Shown: positions 31,430 to 43,553, counted from the stretch's first letter. The stretch is DNA of 64,000 bases from Sporothrix humicola (GCA_021396245.1 WNYE01000133.1:1-64000); one strand, 5' to 3'. Made by a program: numbers and translations. The notes: generated by a model not told the origin, from the sequence alone.

Positions 31430-32069
31430 CGACGAGCGGTGAGCGAGTAACGAAATGCCGATTGATTTTGGAAATCGAGCGAGGAATCAAAAGCATATGC
31501 AGCGATTTAGATAGCATTTACAGAGAATACGAATTGATGATACACACTGTTGGAGATTGAAGGCACTGAACTGAATACGAGCGCTAGCGCTGGAATATGC
31601 TGTAATAAGCTGTAGCTCCCGTTGGTTGGGAAAGAGAGTGGAGGTGGACCATAGCTACACGTGACTTTATGATCAAAGTCTCCACTTCTGTAGTTCTGAC
31701 CAATAGCACCCCGCTAAAAGTCATCCACTGTGGTTGTCCCCTGTGTTTTTGGCTCATTTTGGCTTGCTGTGCTTCCCTCGGAAAGCGGGAAGCGGCAAAA
31801 GCGATTTTTTACCTCGTTTGGATCTCCTTGTGTGTACGCAGTATTGCCAGCTCCGTCATTGACTTCAATCCGATCGTGCCCCGACGACATACACGACGAC
31901 ATAGACGAAGACCATCTACGGGTGCATCAATTGATCTTTTCTCTCTTTCAATTGATCCCACCGCGACACCTGGAGACACTCGACTGCCGCCCGGCCGACG
32001 AGCTGTTTCGACAACATCCTCGACTTCCTCCTATCACGACATCACCCTGACCCCCATCACACACACATA
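31430..32069. other. intergenic, upstream region of NUIM
   Basis: No gene is seen. It holds the 3' end of the gene ending at 31429 and the promoter/leader of the complex I gene. The last 150 bases are C/A- and C/T-rich, a typical fungal leader. Confidence 0.5.
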
Positions 32070-32901
32070 ATGTTCTCGACACAAGTCGCCCGCCGGGCAA
32101 TGCCCATGTCACGGCTGGCTGGCTCGCCCATTGCCGCCGCTGTCGCTGCCGCCCAGTCCTCGGCCTCCTCTTCCTCCTCTATGATGATCCGCATCGCCGC
32201 TGCCTCCCTGACGGCCAACAACACCGCCCGGAGGCGGACCTACGCTACACCCGTCCGCAGCCTGCCCAAGGGCTTCCGCATCACGCCCCGCCCGGAATGG
32301 GACCAGGAGAAGGAGGGCACCATGGACAAGATTGGCAAATACTTTTTGCTGCTTGAAATGTTCCGCGGCATGTACGTGCTGATGGAGCAGTTCTTCCGCC
32401 CGCCGTACACCATTTTCTATCCGTTTGAGAAGGGTCCGATTTCGCCCCGTTTCCGCGGTGAGCACGCCCTGCGCCGCTACCCGTCGGGCGAGGAGCGCTG
32501 CATCGCCTGCAAGCTGTGCGAGGCCATCTGCCCGGCGCAGGCCATTACCATTGAGGCCGAGGAGCGTGCCGACGGGTCGCGCCGCACGAGCCGCTACGAC
32601 ATTGACATGACCAAGTGCATCTACTGCGGCTTCTGCCAGGAGTCGTGTCCGGTGGACGCGATTGTGGAGTCGCCGAATGCCGAGTACAGCACGGAGACGC
32701 GGGAGGAGCTGCTGTACAACAAGGGTAAGTCATCCCCAGCGGTGCCCATAGACGGACGCAGTCCGGCATGGGCCCCATCAAAACATCCCTAACTGTATTT
32801 CTATGAACACCGCTAACATTTCAGAAAAACTCCTGTCCAACGGTGACAAGTGGGAGCCCGAGCTGGCTGCTGCCATCCGCGCCGACTCGCCTTACCGGTA
32901 A
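32070..32901 (+). CDS. NADH:ubiquinone oxidoreductase 23-kDa subunit (NUIM/NDUFS8, TYKY)
   Basis: Two exons, 32070-32724 and 32825-32901, with a 100-bp intron (donor GGTAAGT, branch GCTAAC near 32811, acceptor TTTCAG), giving 243 residues. Residues 1-~60 are a Ser/Ala/Arg-rich mitochondrial presequence ending near RRRTYAT. The hallmark is two 4Fe-4S motifs: C144-x2-C147-x2-C150-x3-C154P and C183-x2-C186-x2-C189-x3-C193P. Exon 2 encodes the family's usual C-terminal end (EKLLSNGDKWEPEL). It carries clusters N6a/N6b in the peripheral arm that pass electrons towards quinone. The second complex I-linked gene (acyl carrier protein) follows 1 kb downstream on the same strand. Confidence 0.97.
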
Positions 32902-33701
32902 AGTCGAGCAGACGGACCGACGAGAACGGTTGACACGTTGCTGTCTGCATAATTGAACAAAAAGCATACAGAATGCAACACAAAAAATGGTCAGAGGACC
33001 AGCAAAACTAGAACCATATTTGGAAGGAGGAGAGCACGGAGAGCATGGGCTCCTAAGAGAGCCTCGGGTCAGCAGGAGGACGTCGACGCAGAGGGCGGGA
33101 CGCTTGTATATACACATCTGCTGTCTTTTATTTCGATTTTATTTCGCTACCTTTCTTTTGTTTGCATCTACTAGCAATTCACAACATTACATAACCGTCA
33201 GAGTGCAAAGTGACACTGTAGAAAGAGACAGTACTATGGAAGGTCGACATCTCGCCAATTGGCTTTGCCAGCTGAATACATTGAACCAGGATGCAAGAAT
33301 ATGTTCTCATTTGTATCCTCACCTACTTATCATATCATTTGCATTGTCTCCCCGTCTTCTCCGTGAATATCCCGAGCTTTCGCGTCTCTCCGCCTTTGTA
33401 CTCCCCTCTATTCGTGTGCACGTGACTTTTCCTGTCCCATCCCACCAAAAACAGCTTCGGAGCTAAAATAACATTGCCTGTGATTGGTCCGCCAGCAAAC
33501 AGCACTCCAGCCTACAGTGCTGTCCGGCCCGGGAATTGAGCGCAAGCTTTTGGCGAGGAGTCCTCGTTTGAAAAATTAGGAAATCCCGTTTAGACACACC
33601 CAACGTCACCTCGATATCACCACCACAACACCCACGTTCGCGACCCCCCACGTCCGACATTCTCTTCAATCTGCTCTGACGTCTTTGTTGGCAGATTCTT
33701 T
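32902..33701. other. intergenic between NUIM and ACP genes
   Basis: No gene is seen. It includes the NUIM 3' region and the ACP promoter. The ACP leader probably begins before 33700. Confidence 0.5.
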
Positions 33702-33860
33702 GTGAGACTGCCCCCTTCCCTTTTGCGGTCTGCCGTGCTTGCCCATTCTCCGGCAACATCCCTCCCGCCTGTTGCCGGCAGCCGGGCGATGGCGATGCAT
33801 GCCGATGGCAATGTGTTTGTGCCGACACATCCTCCAAACCTAGCTAACCATTTCTCACAG
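33702..33860 (+). other. probable 5'-UTR intron of the acyl carrier protein gene
   Basis: A donor GTGAGA at 33702 and a branch/acceptor pair TAGCTAACCA...CTCACAG ending at 33860 lie just upstream of the ACP start at 33910. The branch and acceptor are strong. The donor is the best of several, so the 5' boundary is less sure. Confidence 0.5.
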
Positions 33861-33909
33861 AACACTCTCTTCTCGCTCCGCTCGCTTTCCTCTCACCCAC
33901 ACACCCACC

Positions 33910-34329
33910 ATGTTCCGTGCCTCTGTTGCCCGCGCGGCCGCTGCCGCCTCTTCCCGTGTCGCCGTCGCTGGCCGCGCCATTGCCCGCACTCCCTTTGTCG
34001 CCCCCCGGTTAACCGTCGCCACGCCGATGAAGGCCATCGCCGTCTCGCCCATCCGCTTCTACTCTGCCGCCGCCGGCCTCAACAAGGAGGAGGTCGAGGG
34101 CCGCATCATCAGCCTGCTGCAGGGCTTCGACAAGGTCAACGACGCCAGCAACATCAAGGCCACGTCGCATTTCGCCAACGACCTGGGCCTCGACTCGCTC
34201 GACACCGTCGAAGTCGTCATGGCCATTGAGGAGGAGTTTAGCATTGAGATCCCGGACAAGGACGCCGACTCGCTGCACAGCGTCGACAAGGCCGTCGAGT
34301 ACATTTTGAACCAGCCGGATGCTCACTAG
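33910..34329 (+). CDS. mitochondrial acyl carrier protein (complex I subunit NDUFAB1/ACPM), 139 aa
   Basis: ATG 33910 (CACCATGTT). Residues 1-~52 form an Ala/Arg/Val-rich mitochondrial targeting sequence ending around IRFYSAAAG. The mature domain is a standard ACP with the phosphopantetheine site DLGLDSLD, serine 96, and the helix VEVVMAIEEEFSIEIPD. It serves mitochondrial type II fatty acid synthesis (lipoate precursor) and binds LYR-motif subunits of complex I. The coding part is a single exon. Neighbour: the complex I subunit NUIM. Confidence 0.97.
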   Translation: MFRASVARAAAAASSRVAVAGRAIARTPFVAPRLTVATPMKAIAVSPIRFYSAAAGLNKEEVEGRIISLLQGFDKVNDASNIKATSHFANDLGLDSLDTVEVVMAIEEEFSIEIPDKDADSLHSVDKAVEYILNQPDAH

Positions 34330-35392
34330 AGCACACTCTCCCTTGAGTGTTCCATTTTATCGTCTCATCCTGTTACCTGTCCATTCCACTCATCTGTCGT
34401 CTGATCTCGACCTCACTGTATTATAGATAACGAGGGAGAAGATCTTTAAGAAAAAAAAATACACAAATATACATCTGCATTACAAATCAAGAGAGCACAA
34501 GAAAGAGTCGATAGGTGGTGTCGAGATGTTACAGTATGACGAAGTGAATTGGGTTTGGGTGAACGAAAGAATGAACGGAAACTGGAACCGAAGACGATGT
34601 GTTCATGTCAGACTGACACAGCCGATGGAAGCCGGGATGAAGATGTGATAGATAATGAAGAAGGTAGTGAAATGTTGCCAGCTAGAAACGGAAGGAGAGA
34701 GCCTTGGACAACTAGAGTTGTATATACATAACATGTAAAGATATTGTGAGCTGGTTACAACACGAATACATGAGTTGGATAAGATTTTAGAAGCATTGAG
34801 AAGAGTGGCACACATCTAACAGGGAGGCAAAATTGGCAGGAGAAAGAGAGCAATACTGTTTGTGAACATATCGAATCGAATAATATAATTTTGAAGACAA
34901 GTACTCCGGGTAGATGACATAAAGATATATACAGGATGGGACACAAGGTCGGTGGTAACAGAGAACAAAAACACCATTAGATCTCTGGAAGATCCCCAGA
35001 TACATGATTGATTAGGATAAAACAAATATTTCTTTTCCGACACGAAATTCAAAATAAAAATGTAGCAAGAACAAAAACAAAAGCAACCAAAATTAGAACA
35101 ACTAAAAACCAAACCTTGACCCCGAGTGACCCTTTTTGATACGCATATTTTTGAAAAGACTCTGCCGAATGTGATGACTAATAGTAATACTTTTTCCTCC
35201 CCGTTGTCTAGTTGAAGCCAGACGTATGCATGCTAACCACCGTATAGATGCTTTGTGTTGTTGTGTTGTATTGTGATATGTGTTGCGTGCTGTGTTTTCT
35301 TTCTCCTGGAAAAATGCAAAAGATCAAGAAGATGAGAAAATAAGAAAATAAGAAAGAAGATGGCCATAGATGATGAAATCTTTCGTTCACGG
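34330..35392. other. intergenic between convergent genes
   Basis: No gene is seen. It is A-rich on the plus strand and should contain the 3' ends of both flanking genes. Confidence 0.5.
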
Positions 35393-37734
35393 TCAACCAC
35401 TCTTGGAGGGCGCACCATTGCTGGCGTTCCCGCTGGCGCCGTTCCCCTTGACAATGTTGGCATAGCCCCAGAGGCTGCTGGTGGCAGGCGTGGCCGCGGA
35501 TGCTGCGGGCGCTGCGGCAGTCTTGCCAGTTGACGAAGACGCCGACGCAGCAGCTGCTGCCGTGCCGTTCTTCTGCTTGCTCTCGTCGACTTCTTCCATG
35601 TCAAAGAGGAACGACGGGTCTTCTTCGTCAATGGGGGCCGGAAAGCGGCCGCCTGAGCCTGACGTGGATGTACCTGCACCGCTGCTGCCAATAATGCCGG
35701 CGGCCGCAGCCTGTGTGACGGCCGCCTGGCTGAGGGACGCGCTCGGGTTGCGGGCGGCCGAGGGCCGGAGACGGGATGGGTTGAGGCCCGAGGGCGAAGA
35801 GCGCTCGCTCAACTTGTCGTCGTCTTCCAAACGGGTGCGCTGGAGCTGCTGGCTGAGCATGGACTCGCCGCCACTAGCACTAGCGCCGCCAGGACCGCCG
35901 AAACCAAAACTGCTACCACGCCCGCCGAGCGAGCTGGACAGGCCGCCAAAGTCGCCGCCGAGACTGCCGCCGAGGCTGCCGCTGCCGAAGCCGGACGCCC
36001 CATTCGATTTACCATTCAGTTCAGCGTGAGCGCCGGCGGCCAGGCTCGAGTTGCGCAGCGGGCTGCCGACGTGGCCAAAGGCCGAGGCGGCGTGCTTCAT
36101 GGAGCGGCCGACGCTACCCGGCTCAAAGTCGTCGTCAAAGGGGCCGCCGGTGGCGCCGTAGGACGACGACGGCATGGGCGCGCCGCTGCTGCGCTGGCGC
36201 TGCTGCAGCCAGGGGCTCCACCGGGAGGGGCTCCCCGAAATGCCGGCGCCGTTTCCATTGTTGGCAGGACTGCCAAATTTCGTAGCGCTGGCCGACTGGA
36301 TGGGCGTCTCGCCAAACGCGGCGTCCAGCGCACCGCCGCTCGGCTCGGTCAGGCGGATGCTGCCTCTCCTCGCCTTTTCTTGCGGCGTCAGCACCTCGTT
36401 GGCCAGGTTGGCGGGCACATAGTCCTCCTCGAGGAACCAGAACTCGGTGTCCCAGTCGCGGTCGACCTTGGGCACGCTTGAACTCAGCAAACGGGGCTTG
36501 GCGTAGCGCGTCGACGACGAGTGCATGATGCGCTTGCCGCCGAAATCGTCGAGCGCGGAGCCGTTCAAGAGGGAGGACGTCTTGGGGAGGTGGGCCTGGG
36601 CCTGTTGTGCGCCGAGCAGACCGCTCAAGTTGGACGGGGACAGGTGGTCGCCAAAGGCCGAGGTGTGCAGCAGCTTCAGAGTCTCCGAGGTGCGCTCGTC
36701 TTTAGCGTTGTGCAGCGACGGAGTGGGCGATTCGAGGCCAAACTTGGAGGGCACGGACGACGGCCAGGGCCCGTAGCGGGCGGCGTGGGAGATGCCGTTT
36801 GAGTCAAAGGAGGCCGGCAGCGGAGCATCCATGACGGACAGGACGTTAGCGTTCATGGGTGACAGGCCCAGCAGGCTGCGGTGCTGTTGCTGGGGCGTCT
36901 GGCCGCCCTGCTGATGCTGATGCTGGGCTTGTGCTTGTCTCAGGGCCTGGCCGAGCGAGCTAGTGGCGCCGTTGTGCGAGCTGTGGAGGTCGTCGGCGAA
37001 GGCGCCCGACAGGCCCGGGCCGGGCGGCGAGCCGTAGGCCGACGTGGGGTTGGACGTGTACTCATTCACTTCAAAGTCTTGTGGTTGCTGCTGTTGTTGT
37101 TGGCCAGCACCGGGCTGCTGTTGCTGCTGGGCGATAAACGAGTTGGTCAGGGCCGAGTTGGAGGGTTGCATGTAGGCGGCCGGGTTGACGCGGTTGCCCA
37201 GGCCCAGGTTGTGGCCGTGGCCTCCATGGGCACCGGGGCCACCAGGGCCACCCACATGACCCACGGGGGCCGTCCCGATAATGACGCCGTTCTTGCCGTA
37301 GGTCACGCGCCGGCCGTCCGGCAGCAGGTGCATGTTTGCGCATTTGGGGCCGAACTTGCAGTTGCCCTTGGCAAAGTACTTGCAGACGGTCTCGATGGCG
37401 GTGCCAATGTCGTGGCTGAACGGGCACGAGTTGCCGGCCTGGCAGGCGCCTTGGCGGAAGAACTTGCAGGGGACATGTGATGTGTCTGTTGCGTAGTATC
37501 AGCATCAAGTCAACAGGGTTAGTAATTATAAACGGGCTGTTGCTCACTAGGAGGACTCCGTGGCCCGTCGAAGCGGGCTTGTGCGCCGGGCATCGGGCTC
37601 GTGGCGTCGTGTGGCTGCTGTCCCGGCTGTGGTCCTTGTCCTTGCTGCTGTTGACCTTGACCTTGTGGCGACTGGCCGTTCTGGGCCCCGATCGTCAGGC
37701 TGCCCGACCGCGCGTGGCGGAACTCGGACTGCAT
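35393..37734 (-). CDS. CCCH zinc finger protein with two N-terminal fingers, 759 aa
   Basis: Two exons: 37548-37734 and 35393-37485, with a 62-bp intron (donor GTGAGCAA, TACTAAC branch, acceptor CAACAG). The start MQSEFRHARSGS at 37734 is preferred. An upstream in-frame ATG at 37911 would add a leader-like stretch. The splice joins SPPN to TSHVPCKFF, creating finger 1 at C69-x7-C77-x5-C83-x3-H87. Finger 2 follows at C97-x7-C105-x5-C111-x3-H115. The remaining ~640 residues are disordered, with Gln tracts (~160-180), Ser/Gly-rich stretches and a FGGF/GGS region. The spacing and the flanking text fit the Lee1-like group of fungal CCCH proteins, which are presumed RNA-binding. Target RNAs are unknown. 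Confidence 0.9.
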
Positions 37735-39064
37735 GGCGGGAGGGGGAGGAGTGGGAACAAAAGAGGAGTGGAAAAGAGGGTCGATTGACGGGATGTCGGT
37801 TTCAATGCGGGCGTGAATTCGTGAATTGATCGGGATCGAGTCGGGATCGGAAGGAGGGAATTCACGAATTCGCGGGGGGTGGATGACGCGGGGTCGAGGT
37901 GATTCGATCAACGCAGGTGGTCGGGTTACCAGTCAACGTCGACGTCGTGTCTGTGGAGTCGAGTGTTGTGCTCGCAGTCGGGTCGTGTGTGCGAGTCGAA
38001 AGTCGAGAGGTGAGAAAGTCGTAAAGTGGTGAGTTGTACGAGGAAAGGACAATAGAAAGGTGACGGAAGGCGAGCGGAGACAGAGACAGAAGCAGTCGGC
38101 AGGCGACAGACGCCAGTCAGACTGAGAGTGAGGAGTCGAGGCAGTGGACGATTAGACGAATTAGAGGGCGGGATTTTGCACAGCCAGACAGAAATACAGG
38201 CCTTTGGCAACTCGCTTTAGTGGGCGTTTTCGTCCGTTTAGTGGGTCCCTCCTTTTTCTCACTATTTTTGTTCTGCTCACTTTTTCTCGTTTTCTGCCAG
38301 TAGCGTGCTCGCTTCTCTTTGTGTGCCTTGTGCCTTAACACAATAAACCGAGGCGCTGGAGCGATAGCGGCTTTGGCGGGAACCAGCGGGCGGTGAACGG
38401 GCACTTGGGGAGAATCGAAAGACGAAATAACGAAATAACGAAAACGGGGAGGCGGTGACGAGCGGCGGGGAAAGAACGAACAGAAGCTTGGGCCACTCTA
38501 ACGAGTCACAGTGCTGGAAAAGACGTGCTCGACGCAAAAGAGGGGTCGTCGGTGCTCTTTGTGTTCGTGGAGAGTGCCTGTAATTAGGCCAGGGGGGAAC
38601 TGTGTAGGGCGTGTTTAGTGCTCCCTTCAGGCTAGACTTGTCTTTTTGGTGGCTTTTCGTGACGGCGATAAGACTGATAAGAATGGCAGCACCTCGATTT
38701 CCGTGTATTGTGTAGACAAACCCCAACTGTCAAGCACTAACGCCGGGATGTGCACAGGGAGACGAGCAGGGACAGGGACAGGACAGGGACAGCCGGGTGG
38801 AAAGAAGGTTGGAGGTGACTGAACTGATAGTGGCACGGCTGCAGCGGCTGTTGTCGAGAAACCGGGGGAGAAAGCGAACGTGATCTCGACTAGGATCAGA
38901 ATCAGGATAAGAATCAGAGTTAAAATCAATATTGACCCCTCAGTCCTCAGCTGTCGATAAGACAATGCGGTTTGGCCGTGGTCTCGGCGTGTCGAGGAAT
39001 TGTCAGTCGAGAGTCGAGTGGTGTGACCTTTTCTGAACTGACAGATCTTTTCGACAGGTCTTTT

Positions 39065-39115
39065 CGACTGGGCTTGTCGACTGGGCTTGTCGACTGGGCT
39101 TGTCGACTGGGCTTG
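39065..39115. repeat. 13-bp tandem repeat, four copies
   Basis: The unit CGACTGGGCTTGT occurs four times in a row (the last copy incomplete), preceded by related TTTTCGACAGG text. It lies in non-coding DNA. Confidence 0.9.
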
Positions 39116-42100
39116 CGTTCGCCGATGGCACTAATGCAGCCTGCAGAGGCGAGCAAGGGAGGAGTAGGTGCAAGTGGCAATCGAGAGATAGGATAAATAT
39201 AGCTTGGGAAAGATGTGCAAGTATGACTTGCATGAATGGCAGTCTTATCGACAACCCAGAACAACAAATCGACAGATCCAGAGATAGACGAATGGAGAGC
39301 GAGATATGGCGTCGACGGGCAGTGAAAAGGCGACAGTGGACAGAGAAACCGGGAAAATAAACACTGCGACTGAAGACGGGAACTGTTTAAACTGGAGATG
39401 GAACGTGGGGGGGCAGTAGCTTGCGGGAAGTCGAGACTGGGGCAAGCCGGGGGAGAATGGAGTAAATGGAGTAAATGGGGGACAATACGGAGTAGAGCAA
39501 ATGATAAAATGGGGGTCTTGGAGAGGCAGCAGGGAAGATCATAGCAAGAACATGCAAATCCTGTGTATTGTGCAGAAAGGACGCGTGGACCGGGTAGCAG
39601 GCACGGTGTAAGAGAGAAATGGGTGAGAGAGAGGGCAGGATAAAGTGAGTATGAAGGATGAGGCGTAGGAGGGTAGACGAGATGAACAATAATACAAGAG
39701 ATGTACGAGATGAATAGGATCACAGATGAAAATGGGAGTGAAGGCACTTTAAAAGAAAACAGAAAACATGATGCAGGCTTACGGCACAGAGGTTTAGTCG
39801 ATAAACAGAGGACCTCATAAAGTGCAGAGAGAGTTTAGAGTGCAGAAAAAGAGTCGACAAAACAGACAAAAGAAACAGGGATTCAGAAACTGCCTCGTCG
39901 ACGGGGAGAAGCGGCGATGAGCCTACGAGTTGAGCCTACTGAGTCACTGTGTTTGAGAGCTGTCGACTTATTTTTTTCTCTTCTCTTTCCTCTTTCTCTG
40001 CCATTTTCGTCAACGTACACATCCAAGAGTTCATCACGAGAACACGAATAAAATCATCGACAGACATGGAGGGTGGGCTGCGTCGACCGACACGAGGCCA
40101 CGAGTAGGAAGGAGGCGACACAATGTTGGGTGGGTGCACGAAGAATAAAGAGGAAGACTAAATAAATAAAATATAACGAGACGGACTTCATTGATGGGCA
40201 TCAAAACAAGGAAGAGCCGCCACAGTCCTGGCACATCACGAGGCACAGATGGCGGCACTTTCGGAGTGCGTGCAAGAGACATGACAAAAGGATGGGAACT
40301 GTGCACACACACATGGGAGGCATCCTCTAAACAGGGCAGGTGAGACAAACGCAGACAAGGGGATGGGCAGCAGAGACAAGAGTGCGGCGGAGTGGGGGTA
40401 GCATGAAGGGAGGAGGAAAGAGGGTAGGTGCATCCATTTCGGAAGAAGACGCGATGTGTGGGAGATACAAAGTCTGGCTGCACATTTGAATAAACTCAAA
40501 CTCAGACTCAGACTGCATATGTGGCCTGCGATCCGGTGAGAGTCGTCTTGCAGAAATCAGAATTGCCCGATTCGGCAAGCCAGCCAACCTGCATCGACAG
40601 CAATATTGACTGCATACAAACGACAAGCATCCATTTACGTCCCCATTTGCATCCTCTTTTGATCGACTGCAGTAGTGTCGCCAAGGCCCTCTTTCCTGTC
40701 CGTATTGTCTGTCTTGTTTGAATTCCACCTTGAACGAGACACCACGAGCGAATGACACGAGACGATGAGACTGCCTTATGGGAACGACGCCGAGAAAGGT
40801 GGGCTATCTCCACGGACAAGGAGCGAGCCGTGGGGATCGACAGCTTTCTTTACTTTTGTTATTTATGTTACCTAGTCACGACGGCACGGGGCCTAGCGGT
40901 TGGTGCCCGATGCCGAGCAGGCCGTGAACGAAGAAGAGAGAGAGATAGGCGTCAGGTCGAAGAAATATTTCTAAGCATCGTCTTTGTCTTCTCTGGTCTA
41001 TTTCCAATATTTTGTCTTTATTAGGCCAAAAGAAGACGACTGGTGGGTGGGTGGGGAGGCTGAAGGAGTAAAGGGTGGACTGGCAGACGCCATGATGGTG
41101 TGCAGGCAAAGGAGGGTGGGCACGAGATGGAGGTCAAGATGTACGCAGTGAGGGCCTGGGGATGTGTGAATGTCTGTAAGTGCACAACGCGTACGCGTCG
41201 TAGTTTGGTCTTGTTCCCTGTTTCCTGGTTTGTTTTTTTGTCTTCTTTTTTTCATTTCACCCCAAAACCAGGAGAGACTGCTCCGGCAGTCCAAAGACGA
41301 CACGATATGCAGACGCACGCCGTAGTCACGCCGGCACTCGCGGCTACGGCGTGCAGGGTTCGAGAGGAGAGAAAAAGAAAGGGAAAAAAAGGGAAAAAAA
41401 AGAAAGAAAAACATGGCCTGCAGAATGACATCGTCCCGGCACTTGGCTGTGGAGTGTGCAAGGTAAGTAGACATTTATGACTTAAAAATAAAAAAGATGG
41501 ATACGATGCTACGACGTTGCGTCTGTCTGCCGGCAATACGATACGACGTGCATGCAGGACGCATGCCGATCACTGTCCCCAACATTCACCATTCGTATCT
41601 CGTTTCTTCTCCCTCCTCCTCCCCACTTACTGCCTGCAGGACACTCTTCTGCAGCTATCCGTCGACCGGTCGATCCGCGATGCACGAGGCTGTGACTTTC
41701 TTTTTTCCTTTTCCTTTTTCTTTTCCTTTTGTCTTCATGCACGCTCACTATTCCGCATACTGCAGGCTCGCCGTCGACGTTGCACAGCATGGCCATTCTC
41801 GTTGGCTGCCTTTGGCCGGCTTTGTATATTTCGTACGTCGTCTTTTGTCTTTTCTCCGTCCCTCTCGACATATCACAAGTCTCCCGTGGCACTGCAGCTG
41901 TTGTCGGTGTAGTTACGTCAGAAATCAGTTTGGAGAGCAAACTTGTCTGGCAACCCCAGCCGGGCTTGCACAAGTCTGTGGCCTGCAGGCAGTCTGCAGC
42001 GGCTGCACGACGACGATTCTACATGCAAACCCGATCAAGGGTGGAGATGGACATGAACCACGTCGGCCCGTCTTCTTGGGGAAGAAGACGAAGGCACGAC

Positions 42101-42385
42101 AAAAAGGTGTGGTGGGGAAGGGTCCGTCATGTGGTCTCTGCCAGCCTTCCCTCCAACTTTTCGACCTGTCTCCAAAATAAAATATTTAAAAAAAAAGGCA
42201 TGTCCTGTGATAGGTCGCCTTCTGGAAAACGTGTGTCAGTGTTTATGTACTGGTAATCGACGACAGACTTGTTTTCGTATTGTCCTATCTGCGAATTCAT
42301 GGCAACCGTCTTTCCGATAAAGTGTGAACATGTGTTCCTTCTTAGTATGCGAAAAAGTAACATAACAATTAGTTCAGACTCGCGG

Positions 42386-42413
42386 TTTTTTTGGGGGGGG
42401 GGTTTTTTTTTTT
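42386..42413 (+). repeat. T7-G10-T11 homopolymer block
   Basis: Three consecutive homopolymers of T, G and T, 28 bases in all, in an AT-rich spacer. Such a block is error-prone in sequencing, so exact lengths are uncertain. Confidence 0.85.
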
Positions 42414-42743
42414 GTTAATTAAGACAAAAATAAAATCTTAAAAATGCTCAAAAATATAAAAATAAAAATACAAAAATATTTATTTCTCAACGACGATGTG
42501 TTTCTAATATTTTTTTTTGGGTCCTTTCGTTTGCAAAAATGTTGTGCAAACAATGCCTGCCAGTCCGTATCGCGGTTAATGAAAACCGGCCGCGCGTTGT
42601 CTTTGTTTACAGGAAATAACCAGGGGCAGGCACGCTGAGATGGCCACGAATTAGCGCTCCTTCAGGACAGACTGACCGCTCACTCTGTATCTTACAAAAT
42701 GCATCATTTACCGCTACAATAAAAATACACCATCACCGCAGAA

Positions 42744-43553
42744 ATGCCCGCCTGCGAGAGCTGCCGGATCCGCAAGGCCAAGTGTGCGGGCGCGCCGCCG
42801 TGTCGGCAATGCGCACAGCTGGGGCTGCCGTGCACGGTGGCGCAGCCGCGGAGCAAGCGGGGGAATCCGGTGAGGGAGAGGCTCATCGCCAAAGCCCGCG
42901 GAGAAGAAGGTGAGGGCACGCCAGTGCCTTCACCGACATTGTCGACAGTATCGTCGACAGTACTGTCGCCGCCTGCCGGCGGCTACTCTTCGTCCTTCTT
43001 CATCGGCCTCCTCCCCGACTTTGAGCACCTGGTCTACCCGTTCAACCCGGTGATCAGCCCCGACGAGCTGTACGGGGCGATTCTGGGGATGGACTCCTCC
43101 ACAGAAGACCGGGCGCTCGTGTTTGCCTTTGCGGCGGCGACGCTCTTTCTGAGCGACCCAGAGTCTACATCTACAGCTCCCAGTAAACGGTCTGTCGACC
43201 GCGGACACCTGGTGCAGGCGGGCCAGGAGGCGCACAAGCGGCTGGACGACATGCCGCGGGAGGAGCCGCCGGTGACGATCAAGCGGGTGGTGACGTGTAT
43301 TTTCTTTGAGATCTCGATGATGGCGTTCCGGAGCTACGCGCGGAGTTTTGGGCTGATCCGGGAGGCGATTACGATGCTGCAGGTCATGCAGGTGAGGGGG
43401 GCAGTCGACCACTCGGGAGGACAAAAAGCCCAGTATGGGCGCGTGTACTGGGAAGCGTTTGTGCACGAGCGGTACCTGACGCTGGCGGCGTCGGCCCCCG
43501 CTACACGAACATGGCGCTGCCGTTCCCGGTGGACCCGCCCAATGTGCCCTTGA
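42744..43553 (+). CDS. Zn2Cys6 transcription factor, N-terminal part only (truncated)
   Basis: ATG 42744. A binuclear zinc cluster starts at once: C4-x2-C7-x6-C14-x5-C20-x2-C23-x6-C30, with the basic RIRKAK between. A Ser/Thr/Pro linker and the beginning of a fungal regulator middle domain follow (GLLPDFEHLVYPFNPVISPDE, then a helix with VYWEAFVHERYLTLAAS). Such regulators normally run 500-700 residues, but here homology stops near residue 250. After ~13 residues of alternative-frame beta-galactosidase sequence the frame ends at 43553. The downstream gene overlaps its last 43 bp. The protein would keep a DNA-binding domain but lose most of the regulatory region. It is probably the remnant of a sugar-pathway regulator that once sat beside the beta-galactosidase gene. 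Confidence 0.75.
   Translation: MPACESCRIRKAKCAGAPPCRQCAQLGLPCTVAQPRSKRGNPVRERLIAKARGEEGEGTPVPSPTLSTVSSTVLSPPAGGYSSSFFIGLLPDFEHLVYPFNPVISPDELYGAILGMDSSTEDRALVFAFAAATLFLSDPESTSTAPSKRSVDRGHLVQAGQEAHKRLDDMPREEPPVTIKRVVTCIFFEISMMAFRSYARSFGLIREAITMLQVMQVRGAVDHSGGQKAQYGRVYWEAFVHERYLTLAASAPATRTWRCRSRWTRPMCP

Larger units (their letters stand above)
37735..42743. other. 5-kb spacer without recognised genes
   Basis: No gene is recognised. From 37750 to about 41400 the plus strand is A/G-rich, that is pyrimidine-rich on the strand of the CCCH gene. 41400-42050 differs: it is dense in TGCAG and has several splice-like signals on the plus strand (see findings). About 42350-42540 is AT-rich with homopolymers. 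Confidence 0.5.

Noticed and set aside
38947..39747. 266-codon minus-strand frame
   Set aside because: Ser/Pro/Leu-rich low complexity in the pyrimidine-rich leader of the CCCH gene. It spans a minisatellite and has no recognisable domain.
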